This document shows, piece by piece, positions 32,933-45,112 of a DNA stretch of 64,000 nucleotides. Made by a program: the position numbers and the translations under genes. The stretch is from Trichomonas vaginalis G3 (Eukaryota; Parabasalia; Trichomonadida; Trichomonadidae): NCBI RefSeq assembly GCF_026262505.1, contig NC_067208.1, positions 6,891,962-6,955,961 of the forward strand, in the 5' to 3' direction. Every line of letters begins with the position of its first letter. The first letter of the stretch is position 1. Below the pieces are notes generated by a model. That model ran no database searches and was not told the DNA's origin. It worked only from the letters and a program-made list of their open reading frames with translations.

Positions 32933-35900
32933 AGAAGTTTTGACAAAGTGTTTACGTTTATGTTTGACAAAGTGTTTACGAAGAAATCATGACAAAACAT
33001 ATACGATGAAATCATGACAAAACATATACGAAGAAGTCATGACAAAACATATACGAAGAAGTCATGACAAAACATTTACGATGAAGTTTTGACAAAGCAT
33101 ATACGATGAAATCATGACAAAACATTTACGATGAAACCTTGACAAAACATATACGATGAAGTCATGATAAAACATTTACGATGAAGTCTTGACAAAGTGT
33201 TTACGAAGAAGTTTTGACAAAGTGTTTACGTTTATGTTTGACAAAGTGTTTACGAAGAAGTCATAACAAAACATTTACGAAGAAGTTCGATGAAGTGTTT
33301 ACAATGAAGTCTTGACAAAGTCTTGACAAAGCATTTACGATGAAATCATGATAAAACATGAGGGTGAAAAAACAGGTGAAAAAACGGGTGAGATCTCACC
33401 TCTTCACCTAAACATTATTTTTGGTCATTTACACTCATTACGAAGAAGTCATGACAAAGCATTTACGATGAAATCATGACAAAGTGTTTACGAAGAAATC
33501 ATGACAAAACATATACGATGAAATCATGACAAAACATTTACGAAGAAGTCTTGACAAAACATTTACGTTTAAGTTCGACAAAGCATATACGATGAAGTCA
33601 TGACAAAACATATACGAAGAAGTCATGACAAAACATTTACGATGAAGTTTTGACAAAACATATACGATGAAATCATGACAAAACATTTACGATGAAACCT
33701 TGACAAAACATTTACGATGAAATCATGATAAAGTGTTTACGTTTAAGTTCGACAAAGCATATACGATGAAGTCATGACAAAACATATACGATGAAGTCAT
33801 GACAAAACATTTACGATGAAGTCTTGACAAAGTGTTTACGAAGAAGTTTTGACAAAGTGTTTACGTTTATGTTGACAAAGTGTTTACGAAGAAATCATGA
33901 CAAAACATATACGATGAAATCATGACAAAACATTTACGAAGAAGTCATGACAAAACATATACGAAGAAGTCATGACAAAACATTTACGATGAAGTTTTGA
34001 CAAAGCATATACGATGAAATCATGACAAAACATTTACGATGAAACCTTGACAAAACATATACGATGAAATCATGACAAAACATATACGAAGAAGTCATGA
34101 CAAAGCATTTACGATGAAATCATGATAAAGTGTTTACGTTTAAATTCGATGAAGCATTTACGATGAAGTCTTGACAAAGTTATGAGGGTGAAGTTCGATG
34201 AAGTGTTTACAATGAAGTCATGACAAAACATATACGATGAAGTTTTGACAAAGTGTTTACGATGAAGTCTTGACAAAGCATATACGATGAAGTTTTGACA
34301 AAGCATATACGATGAAATCATGACAAAACATATACGATGAAGTCATGACAAAACATATACGATGAAATCTTGACAAAGTCTTGACAAAGCATTTACGATG
34401 AAATCATGATAAAACATGAGGGTGAAAAAACAGGTGAAAAAACGGGTGAGATCTCACCTCTTCACCTAAACATTATTTTTGGTCATTTACACTCATTACG
34501 AAGAAGTCATGACAAAGCATTTACGAAGAAATCATGACAAAACATATACGTTTAGTTTCGATGAAATCATGACAAAGCATTTATGTTTAGTTTCGATGAA
34601 GTTTTGACAAAGCATATACGATGAAATCATGACAAAACATTTACGATGAAATCATGACAAAGTGTTTACGAAGAAATCATGACAAAACATATACGATGAA
34701 ATCATGACAAAGTGTTTACGATGAAGTCATGACAAAACATATACGAAGAAGTCATGACAAAACATATACGATGAAGTCATGACAAAACATTTACGATGAA
34801 ATCATGACAAAACATATACGATGAAGTCATGACAAAACATTTACGATGAAACCTTGACAAAACATATACGATGAAGTCATGATAAAACATTTACGATGAA
34901 GTCTTGACAAAGTGTTTACGAAGAAGTTTTGACAAAGTGTTTACGTTTATGTTTGACAAAGTGTTTACGAAGAAGTCATAACAAAACATTTACGAAGAAG
35001 TTCGATGAAGTGTTTACAATGAAGTCTTGACAAAGTCTTGACAAAGCATTTACGATGAAATCATGATAAAACATGAGGGTGAAAAAACAGGTGAAAAAAC
35101 GGGTGAGATCTCACCTCTTCACCTAAACATTATTTTTGGTCATTTACACTCATTACGAAGAAGTCATGACAAAGCATTTACGATGAAATCATGACAAAGT
35201 GTTTACGAAGAAATCATGACAAAACATATACGATGAAATCATGACAAAACATTTACGAAGAAGTCTTGACAAAACATTTACGTTTAAGTTCGACAAAGCA
35301 TATACGATGAAGTCATGACAAAACATATACGAAGAAGTCATGACAAAACATTTACGATGAAGTTTTGACAAAACATATACGATGAAATCATGACAAAACA
35401 TTTACGATGAAACCTTGACAAAACATTTACGATGAAATCATGATAAAGTGTTTACGTTTAAGTTCGACAAAGCATATACGATGAAGTCATGACAAAACAT
35501 ATACGATGAAGTCATGACAAAACATTTACGATGAAGTCTTGACAAAGTGTTTACGAAGAAGTTTTGACAAAGTGTTTACGTTTATGTTTGACAAAGTGTT
35601 TACGAAGAAATCATGACAAAACATATACGATGAAATCATGACAAAACATTTACGAAGAAGTCATGACAAAACATATACGAAGAAGTCATGACAAAACATT
35701 TACGATGAAGTTTTGACAAAGCATATACGATGAAATCATGACAAAACATTTACGATGAAACCTTGACAAAACATATACGATGAAATCATGACAAAACATA
35801 TACGAAGAAGTCATGACAAAGCATTTACGATGAAATCATGATAAAGTGTTTACGTTTAAATTCGATGAAGCATTTACGATGAAGTCTTGACAAAGTTATG

Positions 35901-38900
35901 AGGGTGAAGTTCGATGAAGTGTTTACAATGAAGTCATGACAAAACATATACGATGAAGTTTTGACAAAGTGTTTACGATGAAGTCTTGACAAAGCATATA
36001 CGATGAAGTTTTGACAAAGCATATACGATGAAATCATGACAAAACATATACGATGAAGTCATGACAAAACATATACGATGAAATCTTGACAAAGTCTTGA
36101 CAAAGCATTTACGATGAAATCATGATAAAACATGAGGGTGAAAAAACAGGTGAAAAAACGGGTGAGATCTCACCTCTTCACCTAAACATTATTTTTGGTC
36201 ATTTACACTCATTACGAAGAAGTCATGACAAAGCATTTACGAAGAAATCATGACAAAACATATACGTTTAGTTTCGATGAAATCATGACAAAGCATTTAT
36301 GTTTAGTTTCGATGAAGTTTTGACAAAGCATATACGATGAAATCATGACAAAACATTTACGATGAAATCATGACAAAGTGTTTACGAAGAAATCATGACA
36401 AAACATATACGATGAAATCATGACAAAGTGTTTACGATGAAGTCATGACAAAACATATACGAAGAAGTCATGACAAAACATATACGATGAAGTCATGACA
36501 AAACATTTACGATGAAATCATGACAAAACATATACGATGAAGTCATGACAAAACATTTACGATGAAACCTTGACAAAACATATACGATGAAGTCATGATA
36601 AAACATTTACGATGAAGTCTTGACAAAGTGTTTACGAAGAAGTTTTGACAAAGTGTTTACGTTTATGTTTGACAAAGTGTTTACGAAGAAGTCATAACAA
36701 AACATTTACGAAGAAGTTCGATGAAGTGTTTACAATGAAGTCTTGACAAAGTCTTGACAAAGCATTTACGATGAAATCATGATAAAACATGAGGGTGAAA
36801 AAACAGGTGAAAAAACGGGTGAGATCTCACCTCTTCACCTAAACATTATTTTTGGTCATTTACACTCATTACGAAGAAGTCATGACAAAGCATTTACGAT
36901 GAAATCATGACAAAGTGTTTAAGAAGAAATCATGACAAAACATATACGATGAAATCATGACAAAACATTTACGAAGAAGTCTTGACAAAACATTTACGTT
37001 TAAGTTCGACAAAGCATATACGATGAAGTCATGACAAAACATATACGAAGAAGTCATGACAAAACATTTACGATGAAGTTTTGACAAAACATATACGATG
37101 AAATCATGACAAAACATTTACGATGAAACCTTGACAAAACATTTACGATGAAATCATGATAAAGTGTTTACGTTTAAGTTCGACAAAGCATATACGATGA
37201 AGTCATGACAAAACATATACGATGAAGTCATGACAAAACATTTACGATGAAGTCTTGACAAAGTGTTTACGAAGAAGTTTTGACAAAGTGTTTACGTTTA
37301 TGTTTGACAAAGTGTTTACGAAGAAATCATGACAAAACATATACGATGAAATCATGACAAAACATTTACGAAGAAGTCATGACAAAACATATACGAAGAA
37401 GTCATGACAAAACATTTACGATGAAGTTTTGACAAAGCATATACGATGAAATCATGACAAAACATTTACGATGAAACCTTGACAAAACATATACGATGAA
37501 ATCATGACAAAACATATACGAAGAAGTCATGACAAAGCATTTACGATGAAATCATGATAAAGTGTTTACGTTTAAATTCGATGAAGCATTTACGATGAAG
37601 TCTTGACAAAGTTATGAGGGTGAAGTTCGATGAAGTGTTTACAATGAAGTCATGACAAAACATATACGATGAAGTTTTGACAAAGTGTTTACGATGAAGT
37701 CTTGACAAAGCATATACGATGAAGTTTTGACAAAGCATATACGATGAAATCATGACAAAACATATACGATGAAGTCATGACAAAACATATACGATGAAAT
37801 CTTGACAAAGTCTTGACAAAGCATTTACGATGAAATCATGATAAAACATGAGGGTGAAAAAACAGGTGAAAAAACGGGTGAGATCTCACCTCTTCACCTA
37901 AACATTATTTTTGGTCATTTACACTCATTACGAAGAAGTCATGACAAAGCATTTACGAAGAAATCATGACAAAACATATACGTTTAGTTTCGATGAAATC
38001 ATGACAAAGCATTTATGTTTAGTTTCGATGAAGTTTTGACAAAGCATATACGATGAAATCATGACAAAACATTTACGATGAAATCATGACAAAGTGTTTA
38101 CGAAGAAATCATGACAAAACATATACGATGAAATCATGACAAAGTGTTTACGATGAAGTCATGACAAAACATATACGAAGAAGTCATGACAAAACATATA
38201 CGATGAAGTCATGACAAAACATTTACGATGAAATCATGACAAAACATATACGATGAAGTCATGACAAAACATTTACGATGAAACCTTGACAAAACATATA
38301 CGATGAAGTCATGATAAAACATTTACGATGAAGTCTTGACAAAGTGTTTACGAAGAAGTTTTGACAAAGTGTTTACGTTTATGTTTGACAAAGTGTTTAC
38401 GAAGAAGTCATAACAAAACATTTACGAAGAAGTTCGATGAAGTGTTTACAATGAAGTCTTGACAAAGTCTTGACAAAGCATTTACGATGAAATCATGATA
38501 AAACATGAGGGTGAAAACACAGGTGAAAAAACGGGTGAGATCTCACCTCTTCACCTAAACATTATTTTTGGTCATTTACACTCATTACGAAGAAGTCATG
38601 ACAAAGCATTTACGATGAAATCATGACAAAGTGTTTAAGAAGAAATCATGACAAAACATATACGATGAAATCATGACAAAACATTTACGAAGAAGTCTTG
38701 ACAAAACATTTACGTTTAAGTTCGACAAAGCATATACGATGAAACCTTGACAAAACATATACGATGAAGTCATGATAAAACATTTACGATGAAGTCTTGA
38801 CAAAGTGTTTACGAAGAAGTTTTGACAAAGTGTTTACGTTTATGTTTGACAAAGTGTTTACGAAGAAGTCATAACAAAACATTTACGAAGAAGTTCGATG

Positions 38901-41460
38901 AAGTGTTTACAATGAAGTCTTGACAAAGTCTTGACAAAGCATTTACGATGAAATCATGATAAAACATGAGGGTGAAAAAACAGGTGAAAAAACGGGTGAG
39001 ATCTCACCTCTTCACCTAAACATTATTTTTGGTCATTTACACTCATTACGAAGAAGTCATGACAAAGCATTTTACGAGAAATCATGACAAAGTGTTTACG
39101 AAGAAATCATGACAAAACATATACGATGAAATCATGACAAAACATTTACGAAGAAGTCATGACAAAACATTTACGTTTAATTCGACAAAGCATAACCATA
39201 TACGAAGAAGTCATGACAAAACATATACGAAGAAGTCATGACAAAACATTTACGATGAAGTCTTGACAAAGTGTTTACGAAGAAGTTTTGACAAAGTGTT
39301 TACGTTTATGTTTGACAAAGTGTTTACGAAGAAGTCATAACAAAACATTTACGAAGAAGTTCGATGAAGCATTTACGATGAAATCTTGACAAAGTGTTTA
39401 CGTTTAAGTTCGATGAAACCTTGACAAAGCATTTACGATGAAGTTTTGACAAAGCATATACGAAGAAGTCTTGACAAAACATTTACGATGAAATCATGAT
39501 AAAGTGTTTACGTTTAAATTCGATGAAGCATATACGATGAAGTTTTGACAAAGTTATGAGGGTGAAACCTTGACAAAACATATACGATGAAGTCATGACA
39601 AAACATTTACGATGAAACCTTGACAACACATATACGATGAAGTCTTGACAAAACATATACGAAGAAGTCTTGACAAAACATATACGAAGAAGTCATGACA
39701 AAACATTTACGATGAAGTCTTGACAAAGCATATATGATGAAATCATGACAAAACATTTACGTTTAAGTTCGACAAAACATATACGATGAAATCATGACAA
39801 AACATTTACGATGAAGTCATGACAAAGCATTTACGATGAAGTTCGATGAAACCTTGACAAAGCATTTACGATGAAGTTTTGACAAAGCATATACGATGAA
39901 GTTCGATGAAGTGTTTACAATGAAGTCTTGACAAAGCATATACGATGAAGTTTTGACAAAGTGTTTACGATGAAGTCATGACAAAACATTTATGATGAAG
40001 TCTTGACAAAGCATATATGATGAAATCATGACAAAACATTTACGTTTAAGTTCGACAAAACATATACGATGAAATCATGACAAAGCATTTACGATGAAAT
40101 CATGATAAAGTGTTTACGTTTAAGTTCGATGAAGTCTTGACAAAACATTTACGATGAAACCTTGACAAATCATTTACGATGAAATCATGACAAAACATTT
40201 ACGATGAAATCATAACAAAACATTTACGAAGAAGTTTTGACAAAGTGTTTACGATGAAGTCGTGACAAAACATTTACGATGAAACCTTGACAAAACATTT
40301 ACGAAGAAGTCATGACAAAACATTTACGAAGAAGTTCGATGAAGCATTTACGATGAAGTCATGAAAATTCATGAGGGTAGAAATGAGGGTAGATATCAGG
40401 TTAGATCTAACCTTCTACCCTAAACATTATTTTTGGGTCATTTACACTCATTACGATGAAGTCTTGACAAAACATTTACGAAGAAATCTTGACAAATCAT
40501 TTACGAAGAAGTCATGACAAAGCATTATTTTTGGTGTAAATTCAACAGGGTGAAAAAACAGGTGAAAAAAGAGGTGAGATCTCACCTAAAAATATTTTTA
40601 TGCTGAATTCAGCAACATTTACGAAGCATTTACGAAGCATTTACGATGAAACCTTGACAAATCATTTACGATGAAATCATGACAAAGCATTTACGAAGAA
40701 GTCTTGACAAAACATTTACGATGAAATCATGATAAAGTGTTTACGTTTAAGTTCGATGAAGTCTTGACAAAACATTTACGATGAAACCTTGACAAATCAT
40801 TTACGATGAAATCATGACAAAACATTTACGATGAAATCATAACAAAACATTTACGAAGAAGTTTTGACAAAGTGTTTACGATGAAGTCGTGACAAAACAT
40901 TTACGATGAAACCTTGACAAAACATTTACGAAGAAGTTTTGACAAAGTGTTTACGAAGAAGTTTTGACAAAGTGTTTACGATGAAGTCATGACAAAACAT
41001 TTACGAAGAAGTCATAACAAAACATTTACGAAGAAGTTTCGACAAAACATTTACGATGAAATCATAACAAAACATATACGATGAAACCTTGACAAAACAT
41101 TTACGATGAAATCATGACAAAACATTTACGATGAAGTTTTGACAAAGCATATACGATGAAATCATGACAAAACATTTACGTTTAAGTTCGACAAAGCATA
41201 TACGAAGAAGTCATGACAAAACGTTTACGATGAAGTCATGACAAAACATTTACGATGAAGTTCGACAAAGTGTTTACGATGAAATCATGACAAAACATAT
41301 ACGTTTAAGTTCGATGAAGTCATGACAAAACATTTACGTTTAGTTTACGAAGAAGTTTCGACAAAACATATACGATGAAGTTTTGACAAAACATATACGA
41401 TGAAATCATAACAAAACATTTACGTTTAGTTTACGAAGAAGTCATGACAAAGTGTTTACG
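32933..41460 (-). repeat. 24-bp satellite array, right arm, distal part
   Basis: About 8.5 kb continuing the array interrupted by the nested element, in reverse-complement orientation. Between about 33360 and 39000 it is organised in higher-order units of 1,716 bp: equivalent positions at 33474, 35189, 36905 and 38621, and at 34109, 35825 and 37541. Copies are nearly identical, with occasional single changes such as TTTACGAAG to TTTAAGAAG. Palindrome blocks occur once or twice per unit, and a GCTGAATTCAGC block matching the left arm is near 40609. No gene. Confidence 0.9.
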
Positions 41461-41602
41461 AAGAAATACCTGTAAATGAAGCTTTATAAAGTATGATTGG
41501 AATTTATTTTTGCATTAATCCTGCTGTGTTGTCAAAATGTCATGTTGTCAGTAATTTTAAGAGAAGTTAAATAACCTGGTAGCACATGGTAACATGGTAA
41601 CA
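41452..41602. repeat. Duplicate of the helicase gene's 3' end inside the satellite edge
   Basis: ACGAAGAAATACCTGTAAATG onward copies about 150 bp of the helicase gene's last codons and 3' flank (43798-43949). The join to satellite falls in the shared ACGAAGAA. It begins after an ordinary satellite unit and contains the TTGTCAAAATGTCATGTTG block and the GGTAACATGGTAACAC block. Confidence 0.8.
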
Positions 41603-41665
41603 CTGAAAACATCTACCTAAACATTATTTTTGGTGTAAATTCACGAGAAAGCTAAAGCAATCTGA

Positions 41666-41678
41666 GCCGCTAAGCGGC
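41666..41678. repeat. GC-rich palindrome GCCGCTAAGCGGC
   Basis: A 5-bp GC stem with a TAA loop in otherwise AT-rich DNA, followed by GAGGGTGAAAAAAG. It is like the core of the module at 19321, without the CATGGRCTTCG flank. Confidence 0.5.
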
Positions 41679-41770
41679 GAGGGTGAAAAAAGAGGTGAAA
41701 AAACGGGTGAGATCTCACCTCTTCACCTAAACATTATTTTTGGTGAATTCAATAAAAATAAATGGTTCAT

Positions 41771-41893
41771 TTACTCACAATATTTTTGTACAAAACGACT
41801 CCAAACTTTTAACTTCTTTTCTGCAGCTTCTAATGCTATCTTAGCGAGTTCATATTCTCTAAATTCTCTCTTTAAATCTTCTATGCAGTTTCG
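41771..41893 (-). pseudogene. C-terminal stub of a helical protein
   Basis: The minus strand reads EDLKREFREYELAKIALEAA and ends EKKLKVWSRFVQKYCE with a stop at 41771. No in-frame ATG precedes it before it overlaps the helicase start. The stop lies before ATAAAAATAAATGG, like the end of the broken gene at 20286, so this appears to be the surviving 3' end of a Maverick gene whose 5' part was replaced by the helicase region. Confidence 0.45.
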
Positions 41894-41899
41894 AACAGA

Positions 41900-43834
41900 A
41901 TGATTAAATGCTATTCCTGCAATGATTATGATATTGACATAATGACTTCTATGGATGATTCAAAGCGTTCTTTAGTGGTTATGGCTGATTCAAGAGTTCG
42001 CAAGAATGCAACAGAACCAATCAATACATACTCATTCATTCGTGGAAGTTATGACTCGACCATAACCAGAACAGTGAATGATATATTAAATGATTTGAAT
42101 ATTAAGGTAAAAGTTGAACAGAAGAACGAAGAAATAAAGAATATCATGAATGAAAACAAAGATGTAAACATTGACGATAAACTAGCTCAAAGCATAGTCG
42201 ATGGTATTAGTGATTTTGAAGTACATAATGACGGTGGAAACATGAATTTAGAAAAAGAAATAACATTATTCACACTGTTTCAAGCTATTAATTCGTTACC
42301 TAATCATTTGATTAATGAAGCATACGATAACGTTTATAACTTCTGCAATTTAACTGAAAATGCAAAAAGTAATTTTGAAAAAGCACGTAGTAGATATGCA
42401 CATTTAATGACTTCTCCATTTGTTTTGGTGAAGATTCTAAAACTATATCAAAAGGAATATTATGATGAATACGTTTTACCTTTATTACGTAAGCCAAAAA
42501 TAACATTTGATATCAAACTTGATGACTCGTTTTTGATAACAGATATTAGACGCAAGGCTGAAAATCATCAGTATAAAAACAGTTCTGAAGTAATTGAGGA
42601 TTTATCACGTGTAATCCGTTTTGTAGATTGTGGAAATAAATATTTCATTCAAAAGGACTATAATATCCACGACAAAATGAATCAAATATCATTCGTTCTT
42701 CAATCAAACATGAAAGAGTCACTTAAAATGATTAAATTATTTAAAGAAGAAGGTAAAACCATAACAGCATGGGATGTACTACTAAATCAATTGTCTTCAT
42801 TAACTGTTAAGGGTGTTTGCTTTAAATCTGATTCTCCAGATGTTTTCTCAACGTTTCAAGGTTATAAATACAACGTTCTCGAAAAGCCTGATTACTCAAA
42901 AATTGAAATGTTTATGAATTTCATTAAAGAAGCCATATGTGATAATAACGATGAAGTGTATAAATACCTTCTCGGCTGGATTGCATCAATGATTCAACAT
43001 CCTGGAATCAAGAATGAAACAGCAATTATTTTGAAAGGACTTCAGGGAACAGGTAAAAACAGATTTACAGACATTATTTCTGAACTTCTCGCTGGTTATT
43101 CATGTAAAAACATTACCGAAATAGGTGAGCTAACGGGTAATTTCAATTCAGTAGTTGAGAATAAAATGTTTCTTGTACTTAATGAACTCAAGAATGTAGG
43201 TGAAGATAGACTCGCAAACTTCAACGCTTTGAAATCAATTATTACGGATAATGAGATTAGAATTAATGAAAAGAATCAACCCAGAAGAACTGCTCAGAAC
43301 GTTGCCAATTTCATTTTGGTAACTAATAACGTCTACCCTGTCAAAATTGAAGTTGGAGACAGAAGATATGTAGTTTTAAGAGTTAATGGTAAATTCAAGG
43401 GTCAATTTGATTACTTCAAGAATTTGATGAATTTATGCACTAAGGAATTTTATGATAATTTACTGACGTATTTTATCAATTACGACCTTTCATCATTTAA
43501 TGTACGAATCATTCCGATGACTGAAGCCAAACAAGATTTAATTGAATTATCAACAAATCCTTTAGATGTATGGATAAATACACATTATGATGAATTGTGT
43601 GCAGGTATGACATGTAAAAATGCTCTATTCTGCAAACCATCAGACATGAAAGACAAGAATTTCCAAATGAGTATTAAGGATAAATGTGATAGGAAACATA
43701 GAAGAATAGACGGTAAACAAACATGGTGTTATGTTTTGAAAGAAGAAATGAAAGGATTATATAAACAGGTTGAACCAAACGATAATGAGGATTCATTTAC
43801 TGACGAAGAAATACCTGTAAATGAAGCTTTATAA
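41900..43834 (+). CDS. SF3 helicase / primase-helicase, 644 aa
   Basis: A 644-aa protein with an SF3 helicase domain at about residues 340-560: Walker A GLQGTGKN, Walker B-type VLNELKN, and motif C-type FILVTNN followed by a basic/aromatic patch (DRRYVVLRV). This layout matches the D5/DUF5906-type replicative helicases of viruses, phages and Polinton-like elements, which unwind DNA at origins. The domain and flanks align throughout with the intact gene at 62479-63714, which lacks most of the 230-residue N-terminal extension; that extension shows no primase motif I recognise. The start is the first ATG and lacks the T-rich signal, so the true N-terminus could differ. It is the only large intact gene of the satellite element. 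Confidence 0.8.
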   Translation: MIKCYSCNDYDIDIMTSMDDSKRSLVVMADSRVRKNATEPINTYSFIRGSYDSTITRTVNDILNDLNIKVKVEQKNEEIKNIMNENKDVNIDDKLAQSIVDGISDFEVHNDGGNMNLEKEITLFTLFQAINSLPNHLINEAYDNVYNFCNLTENAKSNFEKARSRYAHLMTSPFVLVKILKLYQKEYYDEYVLPLLRKPKITFDIKLDDSFLITDIRRKAENHQYKNSSEVIEDLSRVIRFVDCGNKYFIQKDYNIHDKMNQISFVLQSNMKESLKMIKLFKEEGKTITAWDVLLNQLSSLTVKGVCFKSDSPDVFSTFQGYKYNVLEKPDYSKIEMFMNFIKEAICDNNDEVYKYLLGWIASMIQHPGIKNETAIILKGLQGTGKNRFTDIISELLAGYSCKNITEIGELTGNFNSVVENKMFLVLNELKNVGEDRLANFNALKSIITDNEIRINEKNQPRRTAQNVANFILVTNNVYPVKIEVGDRRYVVLRVNGKFKGQFDYFKNLMNLCTKEFYDNLLTYFINYDLSSFNVRIIPMTEAKQDLIELSTNPLDVWINTHYDELCAGMTCKNALFCKPSDMKDKNFQMSIKDKCDRKHRRIDGKQTWCYVLKEEMKGLYKQVEPNDNEDSFTDEEIPVNEAL

Positions 43835-43871
43835 AGTATGATTGGAATTTATTTTTGCATTAATCCTGCTG

Positions 43872-44079
43872 TGTTGTCAAAATGTCATGTTGTCATCATT
43901 TTTAAGAGAAGTTAAATAACCTGGTAGCACATGCTAACATGGTAACACCATCAGTTATTCAAAAATAATTCATAAATGCCTTCCTCCTTTCGTACCTGTT
44001 GTCAAAATGTCATGTTGTCATCATTTTTAAAAGAAGTTAATTAACCTGGTAGCACATGGTAACATGGTAACACATGGTG
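43872..44079 (+). repeat. Two ~80-bp direct repeats downstream of helicase
   Basis: TTGTCAAAATGTCATGTTG, then AACCTGGTAGCACATG and GGTAACATGGTAACAC, occur at 43872-43949 and 43999-44079; a third copy is at 41526-41602. The second is followed by short tandem GGTGACATGGTGACA-like units to about 44105. Confidence 0.7.
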
Positions 44080-44109
44080 ACATAGTGACATGGTGACATG
44101 GTGACACTG

Positions 44110-44540
44110 AAAACATTTACGTTTAGTTTACGATGAAGTCATAACAAAACATTTACGTTTAAGTTCGATGAAGTCATAACAAAACATTATTTTTGGTGTA
44201 AATTCACGAGGGTAGGAAAGAGGGTAGTTATCGGGTTAGATCTACCCTTCTACCCTAAACATTATTTTTGGGTCATTTACACTCATTACGATGAAGTCAT
44301 GACAAAACATTTACGTTTAGTTTCGATGAAGTCATAACAAAGCATATACGATGAAGTTCGATGAAGTCATGACAAAACATATACGTTTAAGTTCGATGAA
44401 GCATATACGAAGAAGTCATGACAAAACATTTACGTTTAGTTTCGATGAAGTCATAACAAAACATTTACGTTTAGTTTCGATGAAGTTTTGACAAAACATT
44501 TACGAAGAAGTCATGACAAAACATTTACGATGAAGTTAGT
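44110..44540 (-). repeat. Short 24-bp satellite island near right TIR
   Basis: The same unit and orientation as the right arm, with one palindrome-block relative (GGGTTAGATCTACCC at about 44234). It separates the helicase from the gene stubs. Confidence 0.85.
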
Positions 44541-44713
44541 ACTTGTTGTTAGCGTTGGAGTTTGTGTTTGTTGTTAGTGTTTGTCATTTGTGCTGAAGTT
44601 AGTACTTGATGTTAGTGTTGGAGTTTGTGTTTGTTGTTAGTGAGAGAATAAATTAAATCATGAACTTTGCCATGGTCTCTGTCCCTAGTAGTTTTCATTA
44701 AGTTCTGGAAATA
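44534..44713 (+). repeat. Direct repeat beginning AGTTAGTACTTG
   Basis: Two direct copies starting at 44534 and 44597 contain AGTTAGTACTTG and TTGGAGTTTGTGTTTGTTG. The first starts right after a satellite unit (TTTACGATGA), as the nested element's end does. The rest to 44713 shows no gene. Confidence 0.45.
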
Positions 44714-44821
44714 ATGGAAGTACAAACTCCTGTTCAAAAGTCAACTCCTAAACCGACTCCAACATTTAAACCAGAACCTACTCCTCAAATAAATCGTAAA
44801 ACTCCTGCGTTTCCTTACTGA
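44714..44821 (+). pseudogene. 3' fragment of Pro/Thr-rich membrane-protein gene
   Basis: The last 35 codons of the protein described at 12810-13249 (MEVQTPVQKSTPKPTPTF…) to the same stop, followed by the same spacer and the 78-aa gene. The 5' part, including the hydrophobic segment, is missing; the break is just before the internal ATG. It shows that the satellite element descends from one with the nested element's gene order. Confidence 0.7.
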
Positions 44822-44868
44822 AAAATAACGTTATTTTTATTTAATATTAAAATTTTTATTTGATTGAA

Positions 44869-45105
44869 ATGACGACTAAAGTCACTGAAGCAACAAAACA
44901 AAAGTTTTTGGTAGAATACATTAAATCAGGAACTATTCCAGAAGGTTTTTACATTCATACTATGAAGGATGGTAGAGTTCAGTTTAGAAAGATAAAGCAA
45001 CCATTAGATAAAGAAGGAATTTTGAGAAAGATTAAACTTCATGAGGACAACATTGCTGAACTTAAGAAGAAGTTAGAAGAGTTGGAGAAAGGAAGAGAGT
45101 TATAA
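44869..45105 (+). CDS. Small coiled-coil protein, 78 aa, hybrid C-terminus
   Basis: Near-identical to the protein at 12525-12761 (one Met to Thr change near the N-terminus), with the same T-rich signal upstream. Its last residues read EKGREL rather than EKAMNS: 16 bp matching the 3' end of the nested element's 170-aa gene (GGAAGAGAGTTATAAA) have replaced the original end, so the gene stops in sequence taken from the opposite end of a complete Maverick. Function unknown. Confidence 0.65.
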   Translation: MTTKVTEATKQKFLVEYIKSGTIPEGFYIHTMKDGRVQFRKIKQPLDKEGILRKIKLHEDNIAELKKKLEELEKGREL

Positions 45106-45112
45106 AGCAATG

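Noticed and set aside
33474-38803. Repeated 70-codon minus-strand frames in the right satellite arm
   Set aside because: They recur exactly with the 1,716-bp higher-order unit and are by-products of a repeat whose length is a multiple of three.
2865-41460. Reading the array as a CRISPR
   Set aside because: Units are contiguous 24-bp variants without unique spacers, there are no cas genes, and the setting is eukaryotic.
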